DNA from: Microbacterium barkeri
Lineage (GTDB): Bacteria; Actinomycetota; Actinomycetes; Actinomycetales; Microbacteriaceae
DNA: 64,000 nt
Direction of reading: 5' to 3'
Assembly: GCF_027921765.1 (NCBI RefSeq)
Contig: NZ_BSEJ01000013.1
Coordinates: 50,320-114,319 of the forward strand
This document shows, one piece after another, positions 9,041 through 16,619 of the stretch. Made by a program: the position numbers and the translations under genes. Within the stretch, counting starts at the first letter, position 1. Each line of letters opens with the position of its first letter. The notes below the pieces were generated by a model, which saw nothing but the letters and a program-made list of their open reading frames with translations, searched no databases and was not told the DNA's origin.

Positions 9041-9667
9041 TCAACCCGCGGGCAGGATGCGGCGAAGCGCCTCGACGTCGCCCTCGATCGCGACACCCGC
9101 GGCCGCGGCGCGCTCGAGCGGCAGCGCACCCTGGACCAGTCCGACAAGAGCTGCCCCTGGACCCTTCACGACGGCGTCCGGAGTCCGCCCGCCATCGCAC
9201 GGACCGACGCGGACCGCGCCGTCACCGACGAGCACGTCGAACCCGTCCGCCGGATCGCCGAATCGCACGCACCCAGCACCTCGCTCCGGCTGGCTGTCAC
9301 GCAGCAGGTGCGCCGCCGGCATGCTCAGCCAGTGCATCTGGAAGATCGCGTCGGCGGGCGCATCGCGCACGGTCGGCGCTCCCCATTTCAGCAGCTCGCG
9401 CACGACCCCCTCGAGCGCCCGTCCGCGTTCGGTGAGGATGTAGTCGCTCCGCGGCGTACCCCGCTCGCGTCGCAGCACACCTTCCCCCTCCAGGTCGCGC
9501 AGGCGCTGGGTGAGCAGATTCGGTGCGAGACCGGGCAGGCCCGCCTGCAGGTCGCGGAATCGGGCACGACCCCGGATGAGCAGCTCGCGCACGATCAGCA
9601 GCGTCCAGCGATCGCCGACCACATCCAGAGCACGCGCAACCGCACACAGCTGGCCGTATGACTTCAC
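9041..9667 (-). CDS. HxlR family regulator with C-terminal SCP2-like domain
   Basis: The 208-residue protein has an HxlR winged helix at about residues 7-95: ALDVVGDRWTLLIVRELL, FRDLQAGLPGLAPNLLTQRLRDLE and YILTERGRAL are diagnostic. The C-terminal half (about 110-208) resembles the sterol-carrier-like tail of longer actinobacterial members. I start at GTG 9667 (VKSYGQLC), which has an AGAGGG site; the frame is open 60 codons further back but crosses the divergent promoter. It is divergent from an NTF2-like gene across a 66-bp AT-rich gap and probably represses that gene and itself. Confidence 0.88.
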   Translation of the reverse strand: MKSYGQLCAVARALDVVGDRWTLLIVRELLIRGRARFRDLQAGLPGLAPNLLTQRLRDLEGEGVLRRERGTPRSDYILTERGRALEGVVRELLKWGAPTVRDAPADAIFQMHWLSMPAAHLLRDSQPERGAGCVRFGDPADGFDVLVGDGAVRVGPCDGGRTPDAVVKGPGAALVGLVQGALPLERAAAAGVAIEGDVEALRRILPAG

Positions 9668-9733
9668 GGAACCCTCTTGACTTCGAGAAAGATAACTTGA
9701 GAATTTATAGTAACTCGACTCGGGAGGTTCCCC
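9668..9733. promoter_or_regulatory. AT-rich divergent promoter between HxlR regulator and NTF2-like gene
   Basis: In an otherwise GC-rich setting this gap contains GATAACTTGAGAATTTATAG and GTAACTCGACTC. The half-sites GATAACTTGAG and the reverse strand of CTATAAATTCTC... form an imperfect dyad, as HxlR proteins use. It is the likely operator, but I cannot define exact boundaries. Confidence 0.45.
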
Positions 9734-10114
9734 ATGATCGTCTCCAGCGACGCGCCGCGTGTCCTGCAGGAGTACTACGCCGTGCTCACGTCCGGCGCCG
9801 ATGCCTATGACCATGGCGACGCGCTCCGCCCGCTCCTCTCCGACCATCTCGACTTCACGGGATCACTCGCCGGCCACATCCCCGATGCCACGGAGGGCTT
9901 CCTCCAGGGCGCCCTGGGCTTCGTCGCGACGGTGCAGGGAATCGAGCTCGTCCAGGAGGTGCATGGCACGGGCGGCTCCGCGGTCCTCTACGACGCGACG
10001 ATGCCGGGCGGCGTGGTGCGCATCGCCGAGTTCTTCACGCTTCGCGACGGCGTCATCGATCGGCTGCAGCTGCACTACGACGGCCAGGACTACCTCGCAA
10101 AGGGCGGGCGCTGA
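9734..10114 (+). CDS. NTF2-like (SnoaL-type) superfamily protein
   Basis: A 126-residue alpha+beta-cone protein: an N-terminal helix (LQEYYAVLTSGADAY), a loop HLDFTGSLAGHIPDATEGF and closing strands VVRIAEFFTLRDGVIDRLQLHYD. Such proteins are small enzymes or ligand binders, and the sequence does not tell which. The ATG at 9734 follows GGGAGGTTCCCC. It is divergent from an HxlR repressor, suggesting induced expression, and is followed two bases later by a TfoX-like gene in the same operon. Confidence 0.82.
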   Translation: MIVSSDAPRVLQEYYAVLTSGADAYDHGDALRPLLSDHLDFTGSLAGHIPDATEGFLQGALGFVATVQGIELVQEVHGTGGSAVLYDATMPGGVVRIAEFFTLRDGVIDRLQLHYDGQDYLAKGGR

Positions 10115-10116
10115 CA

Positions 10117-10449
10117 GTGGCTGCCGCCGAGCGACCGGCGCGAGATGCGCTCGCGGCGCGCATCCGCGAGCTCCTCGACGGGCGCGTGGTCCGCGAAGTG
10201 TCGATGTTCGGCAGCCGCGCGTTCATGGTCGACGAGCGGATGGCGGTGACGGCCGGCAAGGACGGGGAGCTGCTGGTTCACGTCGCACCGAGCCGTCATG
10301 CGGAGCTGATCGAGAGCACCGCGGCCGAGCAGGCCTTCATGGGCGAGCGGACGATGGGACCCGGATGGCTGCACGTCGCGCCGGAGCACGTGCAGGCGGA
10401 GGACGCCTTGCAGTTCTGGGTGGACGTGAGCCTGGAACGAGCGGGCTGA
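10117..10449 (+). CDS. TfoX/Sxy N-terminal domain protein
   Basis: This 110-residue protein matches the TfoX N-terminal domain: VREVSMFGSRAFMVDERMAVTAGKD is its core (SMFGG-like, then FMV and MA). It lacks the C-terminal domain of true competence regulators; short actinobacterial members have no assigned function. Start GTG 10117 lies two bases after the stop of the NTF2-like gene, so the two are co-transcribed. A strong hairpin ends the unit at 10470-10500. Confidence 0.85.
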   Translation: MAAAERPARDALAARIRELLDGRVVREVSMFGSRAFMVDERMAVTAGKDGELLVHVAPSRHAELIESTAAEQAFMGERTMGPGWLHVAPEHVQAEDALQFWVDVSLERAG

Positions 10450-10469
10450 CGTCCACGCGACAGCGTGGC

Positions 10470-10500
10470 GGGGCCTCGCGCGCAACGCGGACGAGGCCCC
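10470..10500 (+). terminator. Terminator after the TfoX-like gene
   Basis: Nine-bp arms GGGGCCTCG (10470-10478) and CGAGGCCCC (10492-10500) enclose a smaller CGCG/CGCG hairpin. It lies 20 bp after the stop codon. Confidence 0.8.
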
Positions 10501-10522
10501 TGCGCTCCGCGAGGCGCGGTTC

Positions 10523-10606
10523 AGCTCGCGGATTCGCGACGGTGAACTCGTGGATTCGCGACACTTAACTCGCGGATTCGCGGCACCCAGTTCGTAGCCT
10601 TGCGGG
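10523..10606. repeat. 22-bp tandem repeat array
   Basis: Three near-identical cores start at 10523, 10545 and 10567, exactly 22 bp apart: AGCTCGCGGATTCGCGAC, AACTCGTGGATTCGCGAC and AACTCGCGGATTCGCGGC. A fourth, decayed copy starts in phase at 10589. The array lies between two converging transcription units. It is too short and too direct to be CRISPR. Confidence 0.75.
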
Positions 10607-10626
10607 TTGTCCTCGACGCGACAGGC

Positions 10627-10652
10627 GGCGGGCGGGGTTCTCCCCGCCCGCC
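10627..10652 (-). terminator. Terminator after the PAP2 phosphatase gene
   Basis: Perfect 11-bp arms GGCGGGCGGGG (10627-10637) and CCCCGCCCGCC (10642-10652) with a TTCT loop lie eight bases beyond the stop codon of the minus-strand gene. Confidence 0.85.
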
Positions 10653-10659
10653 CGCCGCG

Positions 10660-12468
10660 TCAGCGCGCGTCGACCAACGTGAGCACGCCGCCCTCGACGC
10701 GCAGCTCCGGGTGGTAGCCCTCCGGCAGCCCCGTGACCTCGAGCGACGGAAGCGCGCCCGGGAACTTCGCGGCCTCGATGAGCGGCAGCTCTGCCGGCAC
10801 CTCGGCCAGCGCCGACACGTCGACCGCGAGCGTGCCGCGCAGCTTCGCCTTGCCGTCGACCGAGAGGGCGGGAGCGGAGGCGTCCTCGATCGTCAGCGCG
10901 AGCGTCGCCCCCTTCTTCTGCGTGAGCTCCCCGCCGACCTCGAGCGTGCCATCCGCCTGCTCGCGGACGACCCCGCGCTGCAGCTCGACGTCGGCAGTGC
11001 CGAGCGCGGTCGCGGTCGTCGCGACGAGCTCGCCGCCCTTCACGCGCACGCCGCCCGTGAAGGAGTTCTCACCCGCGAGGATGAGCGTGCCCGTGCCGTC
11101 GAGCGTGAGCGACCCCGCGCCGTCGATGTCGTTCCGCCACACGTCCACCGCACCGTAGCCATCCGCCGTCGCGTCGAGCGAGACCGCGACGTCGCGGTCG
11201 AATGCGCCGAAGCCGTTCGCGGCGGCGAAGAGGTTGAGCCGGCCCCAGCCCTCGGCGTCATCCGCGACGGGGAGACCCGACTCGAGCGCCGTCGAGTAGA
11301 GCACCCAGCGCAGCTGCGCGTCGTCGAGATAGGGGTAGCGCGTGCGGATGAGCTCCTCGGCGCCCTCCGGCACGACCGGCGCGACGCCCGCCTCGCCGAC
11401 GGGGTCGAGGCCGAACGTGGTGTTCGCGAGGTACTCCGCGAGGCGCGCCTGGTACGCGTCGCGGTCGGTGTCGAGATCGAGCTCGGTATCGAGCGCGGTG
11501 TCGGCGTCCGCCGTCGCCTCGGCGATCAGCTCGGCGTTCTCGTCGTCGGCGAGGGTCGCCGCGGCGAGGCCGGTCGCGAGGATGCGGCCGCCGATGATGT
11601 CGAGCGCCGAGTGCATCCCGGCCTCGGCACGGCTGTAGCCGAGGTCGGACGCCTGCAGCAGGAGGTCGTCGTAGTGCTCGGGCACGGCCGTGGCGAGCGC
11701 GATGCCCGCGAGGAAGGCGGCGTTCGTGTGCCCGCTCGGGAATCCGCCGTCCGACGCGGCCTCCGACTCGGGCTTCTTGACCGGCTCGAGCTCGGGCACG
11801 AGCACGACGTCGTCGCTCCAGCGGAACGGGCGCATGTACTGGTAGTACTCCTTGGCGCGGTTGGAGGTCGCCCACGGCCCGCGCACGGTGTTCACGAGCT
11901 GCACGACGCTGCCGAGCTCCGAGTCGACGTCGGCCCAGGCGCCGTTCTCGTTGCCGCGGTCGTCGTACTTCGTCGTGAGCGCGTCGGCGGGGATCTCGTC
12001 GGGGATGGTCGTGCCCGCGTTCGCGAGGTCACGGAACTCCTGCGCGTCCTCCTCGAGGCCCTCGATCATCGAGTAGCTCTGGTGGCGACGGTCGGCGAGG
12101 TAGGCGGCGTCGGCCTCCTCGTCGGTGCGGTTCTGCGTGATCCGCTCGATCGCGGCGATGTTCTGCTCATGCACCTGGGCATTCAGGACCGTGCCGTCGT
12201 TCCAGGTGGTGCCGGGCGTCCAGTACTCGAGCATCTCGGAGAGCACGCCGATCGCCGGGTTCGTCTCGGGCGTCGTGAAGTCGGTCGTGTTCTGGCGGTA
12301 CGTGTCGACGAACGCGCCGTACGCCGCCGCGCGCGGCTCGATGGCCGACGCGTCGACGAGGTCGTCGTCCTTCGCGGCGAAGGCCGGCTGCGCGAAGGCG
12401 GGGCCGACGAGGAGCGGGAGGAGCACAGCGCAGGCGACGACCTTGCGACGAGGGAATGCGGATGGCAC
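10660..12468 (-). CDS. Secreted PAP2-type acid phosphatase with C-terminal beta-helix-like segment
   Basis: The 602-residue exported protein carries the complete PAP2/class A acid phosphatase triad: K-x6-RP in AKEYYQYMRPF (about residues 205-214), PSGH in GGFPSGHTNAAF, and SR-x5-H-x3-D in YSRAEAGMHSALDIIGG. A signal peptide (RRKVVACAVLLPLLVGPAFA) is present. The C-terminal third contains LILAGENSFTGGVRVKGGEL, the pattern of autotransporter-associated (PATR) beta-helix repeats, which is unusual outside Gram-negative secreted proteins but known in large actinobacterial phosphatases. Start is GTG 12468 behind AGGAAGGAAG. It probably releases phosphate from organic esters outside the cell. The gene ends at an 11-bp hairpin. 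Confidence 0.9.
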   Translation of the reverse strand: MPSAFPRRKVVACAVLLPLLVGPAFAQPAFAAKDDDLVDASAIEPRAAAYGAFVDTYRQNTTDFTTPETNPAIGVLSEMLEYWTPGTTWNDGTVLNAQVHEQNIAAIERITQNRTDEEADAAYLADRRHQSYSMIEGLEEDAQEFRDLANAGTTIPDEIPADALTTKYDDRGNENGAWADVDSELGSVVQLVNTVRGPWATSNRAKEYYQYMRPFRWSDDVVLVPELEPVKKPESEAASDGGFPSGHTNAAFLAGIALATAVPEHYDDLLLQASDLGYSRAEAGMHSALDIIGGRILATGLAAATLADDENAELIAEATADADTALDTELDLDTDRDAYQARLAEYLANTTFGLDPVGEAGVAPVVPEGAEELIRTRYPYLDDAQLRWVLYSTALESGLPVADDAEGWGRLNLFAAANGFGAFDRDVAVSLDATADGYGAVDVWRNDIDGAGSLTLDGTGTLILAGENSFTGGVRVKGGELVATTATALGTADVELQRGVVREQADGTLEVGGELTQKKGATLALTIEDASAPALSVDGKAKLRGTLAVDVSALAEVPAELPLIEAAKFPGALPSLEVTGLPEGYHPELRVEGGVLTLVDAR

Positions 12469-13010
12469 GGATCTTCCTTCCTGAGTCCGTCGGGTCGGAC
12501 TCGCGGCGGGCGCGGTCGGATGGCCGCGGAGGGGATGCCGGAAGGCTCGCGGACGGCGGTGAACAGTCGGGAAACGCCTTCCCGAAGTACCCCGATCTCG
12601 ACGATCCGTTCGAGGATGACGGACCGAGCGCCATCCAGCTGCTCCTCAGCGTGGGGCAGGAGGCCGGCACGATCGTGTGGCTCGACTGGTCCGGCGAGGA
12701 GTATCTCGGCGCGACCCGCGCTGCTCTGACACGCGCGTGCGCTCGCCTCGGGTTGGCGGCGCCCGCGTGGGACGACGAGACCGAGCGTCGGATCCTCGAT
12801 CATCTCGGCGACCGGCTCGAGCGCGGCGGCTTGCTGCCGCCGCTTCTGGTGTCGATCGACGAGCAGCTCGCGGCACGGGGCATGCGTCTGCTGCTCATCG
12901 ACATCGACTCCGACAGCTACCAGCTCGTGCCCGTGAACGCCGATCTGTTCGCCCGCGTGGTCGGGGGCGAGGGAGAAGGGTTCACGTTGCGATCAGCGGG
13001 CGGGGCCTGA
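12456..13010 (+). CDS. Conserved small protein resembling DUF6630; start uncertain
   Basis: The last 150 residues look like a real folded protein (LLLSVGQEAGTIVWLDWSG; LLPPLLVSIDEQLAARGMRLLLIDIDSDSYQLVPV) and resemble the DUF6630 family as I remember it. The first 40 codons are Arg/Gly-rich and unconvincing, yet the only in-frame ATG codons are at 12456 and 12462, overlapping the start of the divergent phosphatase gene by about 13 bp. Either the gene truly starts there, or its 5' end has been lost or replaced. No clear ribosome site is seen. Function unknown. Confidence 0.55.
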   Translation: MRMARIFLPESVGSDSRRARSDGRGGDAGRLADGGEQSGNAFPKYPDLDDPFEDDGPSAIQLLLSVGQEAGTIVWLDWSGEEYLGATRAALTRACARLGLAAPAWDDETERRILDHLGDRLERGGLLPPLLVSIDEQLAARGMRLLLIDIDSDSYQLVPVNADLFARVVGGEGEGFTLRSAGGA

Positions 13011-13061
13011 CGGCTTTCGCTGCGGGTGGTGCACCACGCTCGCTGGAGGTACACTTCCGTC

Positions 13062-13325
13062 ATGCCGACCTCGCTCCCGCGCATCCAGGTGACCGTCACC
13101 GATGCGGTCGCGCACGCCCTTGAGACAGCTCGACGGAGCTGGCCCACCGCGTCTCGCAGTGAGCTGATCGCGCGGCTCGCCGTCGAGCGCGCACAGGAGA
13201 TCGAGTCGCAGCGGGAGACGTCGCGTCAACGACGCCGCCAGGCGCTCGCGCGACTTCGCGGCACGTTCGACGAGGCGTATCCAGCCGGGCATCTCGATGA
13301 CCTGCGCGAGGACTGGCGCGAATGA
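13062..13325 (+). CDS. VapB-like antitoxin
   Basis: The 87-residue protein begins PRIQVTVTDAVAHALETARRSWPTASRSELIARLAVERA, a ribbon-helix-helix-type DNA-binding start, followed by a charged C-terminal tail (Glu/Arg-rich, ending DDLREDWRE) that would thread into the toxin. Its stop overlaps the ATG of the PIN-domain gene (ATGA). TACACT at 13050-13055 lies seven bases before the ATG, suggesting a leaderless transcript, although GGAGG at 13045-13049 could act as a distant ribosome site. It probably neutralises the toxin and represses the operon. Confidence 0.85.
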   Translation: MPTSLPRIQVTVTDAVAHALETARRSWPTASRSELIARLAVERAQEIESQRETSRQRRRQALARLRGTFDEAYPAGHLDDLREDWRE

Positions 13326-13717
13326 TCGTCCTGGACGCGAGTGTCGTGATCGCATACGCGGCGGGACGCGACACTGCACACGAGCGCGCCCGGAGAGTTG
13401 TCGAAGAGAGCGACGACACCTTCGCCATGCACGCCGTGACGATCACCGAGTGCCTCGTCGGCCCGGCCCGAATCGGCCGAGCGGAGGACATGCTCGCCCT
13501 CCTCGAAGCCATGGAGATCTCTCGCGTCGACCTCGATGAGAACGCGCCGCTTCGAGTGGCCTCGCTGCGCGTGGAGACAGGTTTGAAGCTGCCTGACGCC
13601 TTCGTGCTCGACGCCGCGGCTCAGCTGGGCGCGGCGCTGGCGACGTTCGACGACAGGCTCGCCGCTGCCGCAGGGGCACAACAGGTCCGCCTCGTGCGCG
13701 GATCCGCCACCCCGTGA
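13322..13717 (+). CDS. VapC-like PIN-domain toxin (RNase)
   Basis: A 131-residue PIN protein. The acidic residues expected for Mg-dependent RNase activity are visible: D5 in MIVLDASVVIAY, E42 in TITECLVG, and the late pair in KLPDAFVLDAAAQLGAALATFD (D98, D116). Length and gene order match VapBC modules. It overlaps the antitoxin gene by 4 bp. The substrate RNA is not predictable. The 31-bp gap after it separates it from a convergent gene. Confidence 0.9.
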   Translation: MIVLDASVVIAYAAGRDTAHERARRVVEESDDTFAMHAVTITECLVGPARIGRAEDMLALLEAMEISRVDLDENAPLRVASLRVETGLKLPDAFVLDAAAQLGAALATFDDRLAAAAGAQQVRLVRGSATP

Positions 13718-13748
13718 AACGGCACGCGGCATCCCCGACCGGATGCTC

Positions 13749-14309
13749 CTACCCCGCGAGGTCCTTCCGCCACTCGGCCGCGAGGTACTCCAGGTCGCCC
13801 CAGCCCGTCGGATGCCGCGTGACGGTCTCGAGCGCATAGCCCGACTCCGCGAGCGCCCGCGCCTGGGGGTCGCGCGGAGCCGTCTCACCGCCATCCGCCG
13901 CCGGGATGACGTCACCCTCCGTATCGGGGCGATGCAGGCTCACCGCGCGGACCGCCCCGAACCAGTGCGCCCGCGCCTGCTCCTCGACGGCCTTGATGAG
14001 CATCGCTTCGAGGATCCCGGCATCGCGACGGGGCACGAACACGCTGATGCTCGCGAGCGCTCCCCCGTCCGTCGGCGCCATGAACTGCGCGGCGCCCGCG
14101 GCTCGACCGGCGATCCGCGCGAGCAGCGGCACGCACGTCGCGCCGCGCAGCCGCTCGAGTGCGTCGGCAGGCTTCTGCGCGCCGACACCGGCGCCGCTCT
14201 GCTCCCGCATGACGGTCGCGGCGATCTCGAGGTAGTCGAGGAAATCCTGCGCATCGCGCGCGTCGACGGCGTCCGGCAGCGTCACGGGTGCGATCTCGAC
14301 GGCGATCAT
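13749..14309 (-). CDS. GNAT-like acetyltransferase family protein
   Basis: About 186 residues, starting MIAVEIAPVTLPD. The segment ADALERLRGATCVPLLARIAGRAAGAAQFMAP and the later LIKAVEEQARAHWFGAVRAVSLH fit the strands and CoA-side helix of a GNAT-fold N-terminal half, but the canonical Q/RxxGxG/A signature is not clear, so this is a tentative call. ATG 14309 is chosen because AGGA sits eight bases upstream; ATG 14318 (three codons longer) is possible. It follows manA by 112 bp on the same strand and may be the last gene of the sugar operon or independent. Confidence 0.55.
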   Translation of the reverse strand: MIAVEIAPVTLPDAVDARDAQDFLDYLEIAATVMREQSGAGVGAQKPADALERLRGATCVPLLARIAGRAAGAAQFMAPTDGGALASISVFVPRRDAGILEAMLIKAVEEQARAHWFGAVRAVSLHRPDTEGDVIPAADGGETAPRDPQARALAESGYALETVTRHPTGWGDLEYLAAEWRKDLAG

Positions 14310-14421
14310 CCGGGTCATCCTGCCAGGAGAGAAGCGGATGGCCCGGTGCACGCGCGCGGGACGCCGAACGTCAGGCTCGACCGTCCCACTCCCACGGGTC
14401 GAGCGGGGTCGGCCGTCCCCG

Positions 14422-15396
14422 TCATGGGGCGGGCGGACGCGCCACGAGCAGCTCGCCGACGCCGTCGACCTCGACGGGTCCGTGGCTTGCGGGCACGAGG
14501 AAGGTCGAGCCGACGGCGGCCCGCGCGCCGTCGATCACGAGCGAGCCCTCCACGAGGACGAGGAGGGAGAAGCCCGCGGCGACGGTTGCCTGCCCGTCCA
14601 CCGGCAGCCTCTCGAGCCGGAAGTACGGGTCCGCCGCTTCCGGGAAGACCGACCCCCGGACGGGTGCCGGACGCACGAGCTCCGCGAGCTCCTCGACGCG
14701 ACGGGCGCGACGATTCACCGCGGCGAGCGCCCTGTCGAAGCCGAGGCCCAGGTGCCCCTCTGCCGCGCCGTCGATCGCGAACCCCTCCCACTCGAGCAGG
14801 ATCGACAGGTCCTCGGGCTGTTGCAGCTCGAGGAGGAAGACGCCCTCGCCGATGGCGTGCAGCTCACCCGGCGGCACCCAGACGACGTCCCCCGGCTCCA
14901 CGCGCACCGCATGCAGGAGGCCCAGGAGCGCGTCGACATCCTGGGAGCGGACGAGATCGGCCAGCTCGTCGACAGACACCTCCCGCGTGAGCCCGACGTG
15001 CACGGTGCCGCCCTGGAGGATGTACCACGCCTCGGCCTTGCCGTGCCGGCAGCCGAGATGGCGCCCGGCGAACCCGTCGTCGGGGTGCGCGTGGACAGGC
15101 AGCCGCTGGCCCGCGTCGAGCAGCTTCACGAGGAGCCGCACGTCGGCGCCCCAGCGGGCCGCATGCTCCGCTCCGAGCCAGGAGACCGGATCCTCCGCGA
15201 CCGCGTCGCGAAGCAGCCTGCTATCGGGCAGCCGCGTCAGCCCGAGCTCCGCCTCCCCGCGGACGGTCGTGACGGATCCGATCCAGTCCTCCGGCTCCCG
15301 CTCGGCGGCCGACGCCTCGCCGCGGAACGCCGCGATGGCCCGACCTCCGCGATAGAACCTCTCCGGCGGTCGATTGGGGCCGAGCTCGTGGATCAT
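14422..15396 (-). CDS. manA: Mannose-6-phosphate isomerase, class I (ManA family)
   Basis: The 324-residue protein shows the zinc cupin signature of type I phosphomannose isomerase: QRLPVHAHPDDGFA, GKAEAWYILQGG, VWVPPGELHAIGEGVFLLELQQPEDLSILLEW. It interconverts aldose and ketose 6-phosphates (mannose/fructose in known members). The ATG overlaps the stop of the upstream ADP-dependent kinase gene (ATGA), so the pair is translationally coupled, and the real substrate may be the operon's own sugar rather than mannose-6-phosphate. Low-molecular-weight PMIs of this size are common in actinobacterial sugar operons. Confidence 0.88.
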   Translation of the reverse strand: MIHELGPNRPPERFYRGGRAIAAFRGEASAAEREPEDWIGSVTTVRGEAELGLTRLPDSRLLRDAVAEDPVSWLGAEHAARWGADVRLLVKLLDAGQRLPVHAHPDDGFAGRHLGCRHGKAEAWYILQGGTVHVGLTREVSVDELADLVRSQDVDALLGLLHAVRVEPGDVVWVPPGELHAIGEGVFLLELQQPEDLSILLEWEGFAIDGAAEGHLGLGFDRALAAVNRRARRVEELAELVRPAPVRGSVFPEAADPYFRLERLPVDGQATVAAGFSLLVLVEGSLVIDGARAAVGSTFLVPASHGPVEVDGVGELLVARPPAP

Positions 15397-16592
15397 GCCG
15401 CCGCCCTCCGCGCGGGCGCGAACGCCGACAGGAAGCCGCCGACGAACGTGTCCCCGAGCCCGATCGTCGTCGACGACGACGTGTCGATGTCGAATCCGGC
15501 GACCCCGGTGGAACCCGGAATCGCCGCGCGCACCCGATCGACGACGAGGGCGCCGCCGTGATGCCGCGGGCACCGGTCGGTCGCGTCGAGATCGGATGGC
15601 GCGAAGCCGTCTCCGAGTCGATATCGGGTCGCGGCGATCCGAACCGCGCTCTCGAGAGCGTCGCGGTAGCGCTCCGCGTCGGGGCCGACGGCGACAGCCC
15701 ACGTGCGGGTGTGCACGACGAGCGCCGGGGCGGGGATGAGCCGATGGACGTCGCGCAGCGCGACGACGACATCGTCCGCGTCCTGGAGATCCACGCTCCG
15801 ACCGAGGTACTCCTGCAGCTCGTCCTCATTCATGCCATAGACGTCGATGCGATCGAGCAGCCGTGCTCGGATCTCGCGCGAGAACTCGCGCCGGTAGAAG
15901 CCCGCGTCCTCGTAGTACACGACGGCGTCGCTCGGCAGTCGGCGCATGGCGGACCGCAGCTCATCGAGGCGCCGCACGAGCAGCCGGTCGTCCTGCATCG
16001 TGTTGAAACCCGAGACGAGGAACACCGCCGCCGTCGCGAGGGCGTCGCCCAGGCCATCCGCGATCGCCATCTCGCGGTTCGGCGGATCGTTCGCGAAGAT
16101 CAGCCGATTGGCGCTCGGCGTGACGACCTCGCCATCCGCCAGCCGGATTCGCGCACCGGCCGGGTACTGCACGATGAGGTGCGGATCGAGGGTGTCGCGC
16201 GTCGCGGAGCTGACGACGCGCATCGACGACGGGAGGAGCCGGCGCACGGTGTCGTCGATGCTCACGAGGTGCTGGGTGCTCGGGACACCGAGTCGGTCGA
16301 GCGCGAGACCCGCCCGCACCCCCGTTCCGCCCAGGGTGACCGAGGTCGGGAACCGCGCGGCGAACCGCTCGACGATCTCCGAAGAGGCGACGAAGCGCTC
16401 CCCGCCCGTTCCCACGGCGGCGAAGGCGAGGATCGCTGCGACGAGCGTGCGCTCATCGACGATCGGCTCGTCGGCCGCCAGCTCCGCGCGGACGATGCCG
16501 AGCTCGCCGACCAGCGCGTTGACCACGTCGGTGTCCCAGCGGATCTCGTAGTCGACCGTCCCGCCCAGCCCCAGCACCAGATCGGCTCCCAC
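15393..16592 (-). CDS. ADP-dependent sugar kinase (ADP-PFK/glucokinase family)
   Basis: The 399-residue protein fits the ADP-dependent phosphofructokinase/glucokinase family (ribokinase superfamily) best known from archaea. Visible signatures are SVTLGGTGVRAGLALDRLG (84-102), the Mg-site N-x-x-E in YGMNEDELQEYLG (N255, E258), VVHTRTW (H294), and the anion-hole/catalytic-base motif TTIGLGDTFVGG (D381). It would use ADP rather than ATP to phosphorylate a sugar or sugar phosphate. In this operon it sits between a ManA-type isomerase and a class II ketose-bisphosphate aldolase, as expected for the kinase making the bisphosphate. Start GTG 16592 follows GGAAGGAG. The exact sugar is unknown. Confidence 0.82.
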   Translation of the reverse strand: MGADLVLGLGGTVDYEIRWDTDVVNALVGELGIVRAELAADEPIVDERTLVAAILAFAAVGTGGERFVASSEIVERFAARFPTSVTLGGTGVRAGLALDRLGVPSTQHLVSIDDTVRRLLPSSMRVVSSATRDTLDPHLIVQYPAGARIRLADGEVVTPSANRLIFANDPPNREMAIADGLGDALATAAVFLVSGFNTMQDDRLLVRRLDELRSAMRRLPSDAVVYYEDAGFYRREFSREIRARLLDRIDVYGMNEDELQEYLGRSVDLQDADDVVVALRDVHRLIPAPALVVHTRTWAVAVGPDAERYRDALESAVRIAATRYRLGDGFAPSDLDATDRCPRHHGGALVVDRVRAAIPGSTGVAGFDIDTSSSTTIGLGDTFVGGFLSAFAPARRAAA

Positions 16593-16619
16593 GCCGGCTC
16601 CTTCCGTCTCCTGTGACGA

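Noticed and set aside
10523..10606. CRISPR array
   Set aside because: Units are contiguous with a 4-base spacer at most, only three good copies exist and no cas gene is present.
10600..12729. 709-residue open frame on the + strand opposite the PAP2 gene
   Set aside because: Arg/Val/Leu/Glu-rich composition typical of the antisense of high-GC coding sequence; the minus-strand gene has signal peptide and catalytic motifs.
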